A stretch of DNA of 64,000 bases from the NCBI RefSeq assembly GCF_007655135.1, contig NC_045129.1:26261391-26325390 (forward strand). The letters are read 5' to 3'. Below are positions 55,921-64,000 of the stretch, one piece after another. The notes under the pieces were generated by a model that did no database searches, was not told where the DNA came from, and saw nothing but the letters and a program-made list of their open reading frames with translations. The DNA comes from Punica granatum (Eukaryota > Streptophyta > Magnoliopsida > Myrtales > Lythraceae). Positions within the stretch are counted from its first letter, which is position 1. Each line of letters starts with the position of its first letter. The translations under genes were made by a program, and so were the position numbers.

Positions 55921-56276
55921 GACCGAGTGCACAAAAGGGCACGCAACCTCGCCCACCCCTAGGATTAGCGGATGCGCCCATTTTTGCCCTCGCTCGGACT
56001 TACGCCGCTTTCAAGGGGCCACCGAGCGCAAAGGGATGTCGGCTTTACGTTTACGTTCCTTTTTTCTTCCGTGCGTTGTATTTTGTAAAATTATGGAACT
56101 CGAATCTGATCAATGCAATGACATTAGCATTTCGAAAACTCATGCATCTCATACATCTCATTATCTTATTTACTCCGCGCTTGTCCTTCAGAATATCGCA
56201 TGGTCCTTACACATTCTTGTAATCTAGGTGATCGCAACTGGCGTCGCACCGTTACCCGACTCGTCAACGTCTCAGG

Positions 56277-58052
56277 ATGGCGGAATGGGATCAAGCCGAT
56301 ATCTCCGAGGAAGTTAATCCGTCGGTCCTGGTTCATTCTCAACCACCCCTGACGCACGCGCCGCCGCCTCCGACTCCCGCAGGTGTGCTCCCAGCGTATT
56401 CAGGCGCCCCCTCAACACATCTCCCGTCCCCAACGTCTTCAGGGGCGCCCCTTCCACAAGCCCCACTGACGTCGTCCACCTCCGACGATCAAGCCCGCAT
56501 CATGGCACTTGAGGGCACGGTCAACCAAATGGCCGTCAACATGGCAGAACTGCTCGCCCTACTTAGAGGGCCGAACCGTGCCTCCTCGAGCTCCACGCCT
56601 CCACCGGGGCAAGGGCCGACAGTCGACCCAGCACCCGGGATTCCACCGACCCAAGCCCCTGAGAACATGGATGCGCCCGCCCCACCAACGCTGCATACCT
56701 CCATGGCTCAACCTTTCACCAGCCCATATCCGCCACCGCCGGCCCCCACGGCCGTCCCTCTTCCACCGACGGCATTCCTCACTTCAGATCAGGTCTTATC
56801 CGCGCCACCGCCTGTTTCCATGCCGGCCCCGGCTGCAGCCTATACAGTCCCTCCGCCGACGGTTTTCCCGACCTCAGGTGCACCTGCTCCGATTCACTTC
56901 CAAACCACGGAGTTTCCACCCTACTCATCGCTACAACCCCATGCCAGCCTCTCTTACTCGGCGCCACCCCCCATAAACACCACCTTCCACGAACCAGGTA
57001 CGCCCACTCATGCGGCCCAGTTCGCCTCACCAACACACTTCTTCCCCGAGGCTGACGCCGAGCAAGAGCGCAGACTGAAGCGAATGGAAGAAACAATACG
57101 AGCCCTGCAAGCAAATGATGCTCGACCCGATACGCGCTACGGTGACTGCAGTTTATTCCCAGGCATGCGGCTGCCCCCGAAGTTCAAAATCCCGGAGTTC
57201 AAGGCCTACGGGGGCACGACGGATCCACGCCACCATCTCCGCCATTACCGGGGGAAGATGCTACAGTATTGGGAGTACGAGGAGTTCATCATCCACTCCT
57301 TCCAAGACAGCCTATCGGGATCCGCTCTCGATTGGTTCATGTCTTTGAAGGTCGAGGACATTCCGACGTGGGAGGACCTCTCCCGGAAGTTTATTGACCA
57401 ATACCGATATTGCGCGGAAGCGCCTCCCACCCTCTTGGAACTGAGCACAAAAGAGATGTCGCGGGGCCAAAGGTTCGAAGAGTACGCTGCTAAGTGGCGT
57501 GCCCAAGCGGCGAAACACATCCCTCCGATCAGCGAAGCACAACAGGTTCAGTTGTTTCATTCCACGCTGAGAGGGATATATTATTCGCACCTGTTGGCCC
57601 ACACCTCTTCATTCTCCGACCTCATCGAGGCCGGGAAAAAGCTTGATTTGGGGATCAAGCTCGGAAGAATGGAGGGCCCCGCCGACAAAAGAAAGGAGCC
57701 ATCAAAGAAGGCCCCCACAATGTCCCCGTCTTCCGGCGGGAGGAGAGGAAAGGAAGTCACGGTTAACGCCGTCAATACGGCACATCAGGCGTCCCAACAA
57801 TATTCGGTGGATCTCACGACCACACCGACTGCCGCTCCTACATACTTCCCTCCACCTCCACAGCATCAACCTCAGTCGATTTATTACTCAACTTCGCCGG
57901 TCCCGCCGACAATGACCTCGCAATCATACGACCCCTACGCGCCCGCGTCAGCTCAATCCCCTCAGCCTAGGCCCCCGGTGTCGAGAGCTCCTCCACCGGC
58001 GCAACAGAACCCCACCTCGCAGGGTCCACAGGTCGGCACCTCGCAACACTGA
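56277..58052 (+). CDS. gag: Ogre B gag polyprotein, 591 aa
   Basis: The longest intact frame in the window. Residues 1-265 are rich in proline, alanine, serine and threonine. A short helix (EQERRLKRMEETIRALQ) lies at about 260-280. The capsid-type retrotransposon gag domain follows at about 300-470: FKIPEFKAYGGTTDP, YWEYEEFIIHSFQDSLSGSA, FIDQYRY, RFEEYAAKWRAQA. The tail from about 480 is P/Q-rich. The ATG is the first after the leader and acceptor-like CTAG|GT at 56227/56228. The stop at 58050 is in the same frame as the downstream zinc-knuckle/pol frame (next in-frame stop at 58104), so gag and pol were probably one reading frame now cut by two stops. It would form the virus-like particle that packages element RNA. 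Confidence 0.9.
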   Translation: MAEWDQADISEEVNPSVLVHSQPPLTHAPPPPTPAGVLPAYSGAPSTHLPSPTSSGAPLPQAPLTSSTSDDQARIMALEGTVNQMAVNMAELLALLRGPNRASSSSTPPPGQGPTVDPAPGIPPTQAPENMDAPAPPTLHTSMAQPFTSPYPPPPAPTAVPLPPTAFLTSDQVLSAPPPVSMPAPAAAYTVPPPTVFPTSGAPAPIHFQTTEFPPYSSLQPHASLSYSAPPPINTTFHEPGTPTHAAQFASPTHFFPEADAEQERRLKRMEETIRALQANDARPDTRYGDCSLFPGMRLPPKFKIPEFKAYGGTTDPRHHLRHYRGKMLQYWEYEEFIIHSFQDSLSGSALDWFMSLKVEDIPTWEDLSRKFIDQYRYCAEAPPTLLELSTKEMSRGQRFEEYAAKWRAQAAKHIPPISEAQQVQLFHSTLRGIYYSHLLAHTSSFSDLIEAGKKLDLGIKLGRMEGPADKRKEPSKKAPTMSPSSGGRRGKEVTVNAVNTAHQASQQYSVDLTTTPTAAPTYFPPPPQHQPQSIYYSTSPVPPTMTSQSYDPYAPASAQSPQPRPPVSRAPPPAQQNPTSQGPQVGTSQH

Positions 58053-58106
58053 CCCCGCAGACAATACACACCCCTACCCGCTCCCCTCTCTCATATATAT
58101 CGATAA

Positions 58107-58512
58107 CTTTTGGCGGGAAATCAGATTCAGCCGATATCCCCGGGTCCGAACTTCGACTCGTCTGTTCAGGATCAATCCAAGCACTGCGAATATCATCACG
58201 GCGCGCCGGGGCACACTCTCGACAATTGTTGGAGGTTGCGGGACGAAATTCAGAGGAGGATCGACAGCAACAGACTCACTTTCAACGCCGTCAGGCCTCC
58301 AAATGTGCAGGCCAACCCCCTCCCGGACCATAGGCCGAGTTCGGGGCCATCCATCAACATGATCTCTATATGCGTCTCGGAGAGGGACGAAGAAGCGCAG
58401 GAGAATCCCCTTCCCTTCGTGATCAATTACACTCCCGAAGAATTCACAGTCGGGTTCACGGGACACGAGGCCTCGTCGGCCCCATTCGTTGTCGACACCC
58501 CTGCCTGGGAAC
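58107..58512 (+). pseudogene. Ogre B gag zinc knuckle and start of pol, truncated
   Basis: Same frame as gag, after stops at 58050 and 58104. It contains a zinc knuckle variant CEYHHGAPGHTLDNC (C-x2-H-x5-H-x4-C) at about 58184-58228, as in Tat-clade elements. The pre-protease region PFVINYTPEEFTVGFTGHEA follows. The frame is then cut after PFVVDTPAWE by the LTR of the next Ogre (58513). The protease active site lies downstream of the insertion and is not present here. Confidence 0.88.
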
Positions 58513-60111
58513 TGTCAGCACCCCATTTTGGCTCACCTTTCCAAACGATGATATCAGCAATGATCCAAGCCACAACCTGAGCAGAATACAGAAAAACGAC
58601 TTAACAGAGCAGAAAATCACTATTCATCCTCAAGTCGGCAAAATCGGGCAAATGACACATGCATATGACAGAAGGACTCCAGGGGTCACCAAAGGGTAAT
58701 AGAGTGACTAGAGAGCTCAGCAATATCCAAAACCGGCATTTTCAGTATATCACACGGACAGTTCTATTTTCCGATAGTTCGCTCGATCATCGGAAGACAG
58801 CCAATATTGGACCCCAAAAATCCACTCCAATGCCAAACAGATGAAAAGTGTCCCCAAAGGCATTTTGCAAATCATCTGCTCTATACAGAACAACTTTCTG
58901 TATACAGACAACTTTTCAGTGGAAGTCCAAAAATGCCGGTTTCTCGAAGAAAAGTTAATTCCAAATATCAGATGCAGCCATGCCCCTCAATCATACAGAG
59001 CACGAGCAATGCTTAATATTGTCTTTTAGAAGCCATACAGACACTCTGAATGACTTCCGAATGACAAAACGGGCATACCCTTCTTCGGAAGAGCGTAACC
59101 GGAGACTGGTCTGATGGAATTACGGCAAACGAAGTTCACACTACATTGCCCTGACAACTCCAGCGGACATTCGCAATTGGGCAAAACAGACAGCAAAACC
59201 CTTCACGGTTTCCCGAGTAACCTCCGAGGGGCACAAAAGGCCATTTTCAGTGAAAATCCATATCCGGAGGTCCTCTTTGGGGAAACTTGACGCCGGATGC
59301 TTACCTTACACAATGCTAGCCTTCTCAAGGCTCAATGTGGGATTGTCGGAATGAATCACACAACTCATCTAGACCCCTCGAGCAGTGCTTTAAGGGTCTC
59401 AGATGCACTTTTCATATCCTTAGAGGCCCAATCTCAGCAAACAGAGTTCGCAGTAATCTCCGGATCGCCCAAGAAACTCAGAAAGCAATCTGAGAAATCG
59501 AGTTTCGGCCTCCTAGGACATCTCCGGCTCCATATTTGTATTTACCGGCTTAAGGGACAAGGGCCCATGTAATTTGACAATTTATGTCAAAATGACCGAC
59601 GTGGGATGCAGATACAAGATATGCTGTCAGAAGTGGGTAACCTCGCTCTGAATGCATAAAAGGAGCAAAACCGGCTTCCAAGGCTCATACAGACATTTGG
59701 CAATTTCTCACGGAAAATGCCAATCTCGGACTCATTAAATCCATTACCTCGCGTATATCGATAATTCGACGTTCAATTCAAACCACGAACTTCGAATGCG
59801 CGATCAATCGAGACCTGAGCTTTTTCCCGGTTTCTCCTCTTCGGTCGTGGGACCCACGGGCTATTCAAGATGAGTCACCCTTTACTCTAGAAGCTTCTTC
59901 TTCTTCTTCAATGCAAGAAGCCAACTTGCACTCTTGCTTGAAAATATCCAAGAGTTTGAAGACAACACTCAAGCCTCCATCAATGCTCATCAATGCTCAT
60001 CAATGTCTTATCTCTTCTTCATTAATGCAATGGAAGAGGATGAGGCTTGATATTTTCTAAGCATGGGGGTTAAGAGCACTTGCTTTTGCTAATTGTGTCA
60101 TTAGCTTTGCC

Positions 60112-60146
60112 TATAAATGGCCCAAAAGTGATTAAGATAATCACTT
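60112..60146 (+). promoter_or_regulatory. Ogre A LTR core promoter with dyad at the predicted start site
   Basis: TATAAAT at 60112-60118 is followed by AAGTGATTA-AGA-TAATCACTT at 60126-60146, a dyad with 9-bp perfect arms. Transcription would start 25-35 bp after the TATA box, at or just past the dyad. The same pair is present at 42597-42562, 30341-30306 and (with doubled TATA) around 14026-14090 on the minus strand. Confidence 0.7.
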
Positions 60147-60474
60147 CTCCTCTTACACACTCTCTCCAACCTTTCTCTTTCAAGAAATCCTCTCAAACTC
60201 CATAGCCAAGAACACTCAAGAACCAGAAAACCTCAGCACTTAGAAGGAAGAGAAAAGAAAACCGAAAAGATCAAAAGAGAGCCTTGAGTTCTTAAGTCGG
60301 AAGCTGATGTTCATCATCCCGACTTAAGCTCAAAATTTCTCAAACTTCATATCCCACTCATTTTGGACCCATGGAGTTCATTGGTGAAATTGGTTTTTCC
60401 ATTTGAAGTCTTTAAATTATTGTTTCAGGTCAAATAGTGCATTTCGGGTGAAATCGCTACTCTCGGGTGAATAG

Positions 60475-60680
60475 TGACCCGCCAGCGCCAGCCGCGCGCA
60501 CGCCCGCGCACGCCCGCGCGCACGCCCGCCCGCCAGCGCGCACACCCGCGCACGCCCGCGCGCGCGCCCCGCGCGCACGCCCTGCACGCCCGCGCGCCTG
60601 CCCGCACCCCGCGCACGCCGCGCGCCTCCCGTGCATTCCAGCCGTATTCCCAGTGCACCTAGCTCCCCGAACGTGCATCC
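60475..60680. repeat. GC-rich alternating array in Ogre A LTR
   Basis: Dense CGCGCACGCCCG-type repeats with long purine-pyrimidine alternation, within the transcribed part of the LTR. The open frames here are compositional artefacts. Confidence 0.85.
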
Positions 60681-63147
60681 TTTGCACCCGAGCATCCTTC
60701 CAAGCGTTCAACCGAGTCACCCAACTCTCGAACACTTCCCCGACTCTTTCCTCGTATCCCGAGGCTAGGTAAATCACTCTTGACTTAGAGGAGTTAGGGC
60801 TTTTTATATTTTTGCATGGCTATGGAGTACTATGGTATTTTATGCATACTTAACTTGCAAGACTTAACTTTTATGCAATTTTATGTTATATTATGCATGT
60901 GTATTACCTTATAACTTGCTAGCATGTCGGAAAAAGGTTTGGATTGTTGTTTGGAAGACCATCCCGACCCGGAAATGGCAAGTGACCTCATGGCCAAGTC
61001 TCTAAATGGGATGGCCGAGACTTGAGTTGCTCTTTTCGGGTTAAGATTGGTCTCCTTAGCCCGATCCAAGTTATTTTCCGAGTTTATTTTGTTGTTCTTG
61101 CATGCATGAAGCCGGTATTATTTTATCGATTCCTTAAATAACTTGTTTGTGAATGTTTGCATGTTTAAATGAGTTAATCAAATCATGGTAATACCGGCTT
61201 TTGTCAAAACGTGTTATTCATGATGTTTGATGTTTGAGCATGCGAAAAATGATTAAACCAAGACAAGGAAATTCTTTGTGATTTGAATCGAGCCATGAGA
61301 GTATTCGGCCATCTTTGACAAGGTGAAGCCGAGGGCTTCTTGGCCCTTTTTGGATCAAGAATGATTTCCTTATTTCGAGTTTAATTCATTTCTCGGATTG
61401 TACGAAAGTGTAATTTCGATATTTCCACGATTCCCATGTTAAAACATCGATTACATGTCTTTTCAAAACAAAACATGCATGGATTCGGGTATCGTTGACT
61501 CATTCGGGTCCATTCGGTTACGAGGGTAGTTTCGGTCATTGGACCAAATATCCTCGATCCTTACGGATTCGTGTTGGTCGCCGAATCACGAATCGTTTTC
61601 ACAATTAAAGTATTCGGCAATAACCTTAAGCATTAATTCCACGAACGGGTTAATCGGGACGTTCACACGGTTAATTCATTCCATTTAAATAACTTTGCAC
61701 GAATTGGACATTAATTTGTAGCTCGCGTCGACGAATTACAAAACGGTGTTAATGCCCTTTTCAAAACCCTCAAATTTTCAAATCCTTATTGTGTTGTTCT
61801 CCTTTTCTGAAAACAAATTTTCAAATCAAGGGCAAGAACATCATTTCGTGATTCGCCGACATCCTAGCGCAGTTTAAGATGTCAGTTGGGTATTCTGTAT
61901 CAAAATACAGTTATCGGACTAATCATTTCACTCGTCTTAACCAAATCCTAGAAAATGGTTAGGCGGAACTCTAGGTTCCAAATCTAGAGTCAAAATACAA
62001 GTTTGGATCAATTCAGTGGTAATTCAGTGTCACAATACAGAACAACTGTAAAAGCAATCCACATACATGAGATTTGACTCTCTTTGTCAAGTTCTCAAAA
62101 CAAAGCCGAATGCTAAAACATTGGCACGTGTTTGATTGCTTAGCATATGGCATTTGCTTGCAAAAACACTTTTGGATTAATAAACTTGTTAATCCACGTA
62201 CATTCGGTAAATACAAAACACCTTGTCTGTTATTAACATGTTGCGTGTTATCTTTCCGCACTTGTTTGCCATACGGGTCGAGCTTGATCCCTAGGCCGAA
62301 TAATATTAGGGTTCAACACCCTAATCATCGAGCACAGGGTTCAACGCCCTAATCAACACTCACAGGGTCCAACGCCCTATTCAGTGAGAGCGTCCATTGA
62401 ATTTCAGTTCTTCGGTCTTTTTCCCTAAACTCACGGTGAGTTAGAGTGGAATAATAACCGAACGCGAGTCGACTGGAATTCGGCCATTTGTAATTTGTAT
62501 TTATTGTTTTCGAGAGCATTGTAAGGATTTTATTTTGTACATTTATTCTGTAAGAATTCCAGTCGGTGAGCGAACGGTTCGAGAGTCGAATTAATCGAAT
62601 CGGTCTAATGCTTGCCCAGATACAAGTAAATCCAAGAACTCGCGGTTCTGGTTCACGCAGGGATTCAACCTCCATGGTTCGATGAACTGTAACGCAAGAT
62701 TGTGAACCAATTCCCCGACACACGGGTGTACTTCTCTCTCAGCTTCTCCACCGACATCGTTTAATTCATCGAAGTTACGGTGTCAAAACGTGTGAGCCGA
62801 GTGCAGCCTAATTCATGCGGTAAATAAAACAAAAATGCAAGCCTAGCAAACCAGAGTACCGAAAGGGCGTGCAGGATATAGGCCCGCACGTAACATGAAC
62901 CCCCGAACACGGATTTTCCGGTTCCGCACAGATCAATGCCTTAACGACAAACTAGGTGTTCCATACCCCTAGACTCGGGTAACTTATCCGCCCTCGACCT
63001 ACGGGTCGTAAAAAGATAAGTGGCAACTCCTTCTCTCACGCGTGTCTGTCACGCGTCCCCACGGGAAGGTGGACACTCCCAAGCCGCGCGATCCAAAAGC
63101 GCGCAATGCGGGCCCCGACGAGAGTCCACATTCGGGTCCGTACAGCT

Positions 63148-63165
63148 TGGCGACTCCACTAGGGA
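63148..63165 (+). promoter_or_regulatory. Ogre A primer binding site
   Basis: TGGCGACTCCACTAGGGA, one base different from the other two Ogre primer sites. Confidence 0.87.
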
Positions 63166-63747
63166 CATACTTAGTGGATTCAGGCTTGATCTGTTTGCTT
63201 GCTTGCATGTTCATTTACCGCTTTCTGCAACTTTCTCGCTTATCTATTTTACGCATATTTACTTTTTTGCATTTGGATTGCATCATTCTAGTGGATTTAG
63301 GTACCACGCTTGAAATCCCACGAGTGGCAATCTAGGAAGCTAGGTTAGACAGGGGTTCGAAGTAGGGGTACGGCGCGCGGTTCGACTGTCGCTTAGGCCT
63401 TGAAAAGAATCCCGCCCGATTTCATGGAATTGATACCCTTGAGTCGGGAGCCCCCATCTTAGTTAGTTGCTATCCCGGTAGCACCTAAACCATGCATAAA
63501 CAGGGACCGTCATGCTGGACCAAAATTGCCTTCATGCCGTCAACCGACCCAAAGTCCGGTCTTTGAGTCGGCCCCTAGTTTTCTTTTAGGCGGGCCTTTT
63601 GTTGTTTTTCTACAATGAGCGATGTACATTGTAATAGATACAGATATACTTTACTTTTCTGCACTGCATGCATGTTTTCAAAACAATCTAGGACATTACA
63701 TCAGTTTGTTTATAAACATTAAACCAACATCTCTCCATTAGGTAAGG
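63166..63747 (+). other. Ogre A leader
   Basis: Aligns with the leaders of the other two Ogre copies. It contains CAGGGACCGTCATGCTGGAC near 63500 and ends CCATTAG|GTAAGG just before the ORF1 ATG. Confidence 0.75.
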
Positions 63748-64000
63748 ATGGATCGCTCGCATCCCTGTCTTAGGCTCGATGTCATCATCATGCCATCTGC
63801 GGACATTACTCGCCTTTGGAATACATTCCGCCCAGTTGACCGTGCATTCCTCCGACTCATCATAGGAGACTTGCCATTACTCGCTGATTCCCCCATTGAC
63901 TGGACCCTACTCAGAACTGCTATTAGTTTTTGGGACACTCAGCGGGCCGTATTCAGTTTTCAGGGGTCAGAGCTAGCTCCCACAGTAGAGGAGTACGCGG
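63748..64000 (+). CDS. Ogre A ORF1, N-terminal part (runs off the window)
   Basis: The ATG at 63748 opens a frame of 84 codons without a stop to the window end. It contains TFRPVDRAFLRLIIGDLP, ISFWDTQRAVFSFQGSELAP and VEEYA, matching the start of ORF1 at 54464. The start is supported by the conserved AGGTAAGGATGGA context in all three copies. ORF1 is the extra Ogre protein of unknown function, related to the plant-mobile-domain-like family. Confidence 0.85.
   Translation, partial: MDRSHPCLRLDVIIMPSADITRLWNTFRPVDRAFLRLIIGDLPLLADSPIDWTLLRTAISFWDTQRAVFSFQGSELAPTVEEYA

Larger units (their letters stand above)
48879..58512 (+). mobile_element. Ogre element B, 5' part (LTR, ORF1, gag, start of pol)
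   Basis: The LTR runs 48879-53843, with the primer site at 53847, leader, ORF1 (broken), gag (intact), and the start of pol. At 58512 the coding sequence is cut by the insertion of another Ogre. The left flank in the older LTR is AGAGT. The order ORF1-gag-pol, the huge LTR and the primer site identify the Tat/Ogre clade. The remainder (PR, RT, RNase H, integrase, 3' LTR) is outside the window or lost. Confidence 0.92.
58513..63144 (+). repeat. Ogre A 5' LTR, 4632 bp
   Basis: A-subfamily LTR, aligned with the solo LTRs at 10619, 27030 and 40077. U3 is about 1.6 kb, then the TATA box, a GC-rich hypervariable array at 60475-60680, and a donor-like CTAG|GTAAAT at 60768/60769, then a long U5. Confidence 0.94.
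58513..64000 (+). mobile_element. Ogre element A, 5' part (complete LTR, leader, start of ORF1)
   Basis: The LTR 58513-63144 starts TGTCAGCACCCC and ends CCGTACA, followed by primer site, leader and an open ORF1 start that runs off the window. It is inserted in pol of Ogre B (left flank GGAAC). Nothing visible is broken in the part seen, so it may be the youngest large element here. Confidence 0.93.

Noticed and set aside
1..64000. tRNA, rRNA or other RNA genes, and telomere repeats
   Set aside because: The tRNA-like phrases seen are only primer binding sites of retrotransposons. I found no cloverleaf, rRNA or telomeric array that I could support.

Overview
This window is repeat-dense flowering-plant DNA with no intact ordinary host gene. 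Almost everything from about 6.9 kb to the right edge is LTR retrotransposons nested in one another. The two large families are a Ty1/copia element and several subfamilies of giant Ty3/gypsy Tat/Ogre-like elements: LTRs of about 4-5 kb, primer binding site TGGCGACTCCACTGGGGA, and an extra ORF1 upstream of gag. ORF1 and gag resemble pomegranate (Punica granatum) repeat proteins as I remember them, so Punica or a close Myrtales relative is my best guess; this is inference, not proof. The setting looks like heterochromatin.

Layout. 1-6.9 kb is AT-rich intergenic DNA holding a three-copy tandem repeat of about 355 bp split by a MITE, a decayed exon-like stretch, a foldback element, a 976-bp inverted-repeat transposon with 7-bp target duplications, and a 604-bp TRIM retrotransposon with 5-bp duplications. 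6.9-23.1 kb is a chimeric Ogre LTR (minus) containing a gag fragment. It is split by a full-length but dead copia element (9042-22206, minus), whose own 3' LTR is split by a 5.0-kb solo Ogre LTR. 23.1-32.4 kb is an Ogre LTR fragment carrying a small non-autonomous gypsy element that has captured part of a host splicing-factor gene (STA1/PRP6), followed by minisatellites split by another solo Ogre LTR. 32.4-46.5 kb is the 5' half of a minus-strand Ogre: an unassigned 3-kb stretch, decayed ORF1, leader, PBS, and a 5' LTR split by a third solo-type LTR. 46.5-48.9 kb holds an integrase remnant and a plus-strand LTR fragment. 48.9-58.5 kb is a plus-strand Ogre (LTR, PBS, broken ORF1, intact 591-aa gag, start of pol). 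At 58513 it is interrupted by a younger plus-strand Ogre (complete LTR, PBS, leader, start of ORF1) that runs off the right edge.

How the parts relate. The insertion order can be read from nesting: chimeric LTR, then copia, then solo LTR on the left; LTR fragment, then Ogre B, then Ogre A on the right. The most interesting signals are (1) the STA1/PRP6 fragment carried by the small gypsy element, and (2) a set of CTAG|GT motifs in the Ogre LTR, before ORF1 and before gag that look like splice sites. One existing copy (8074/8075) is joined exactly at such motifs, as if copied from a spliced RNA.
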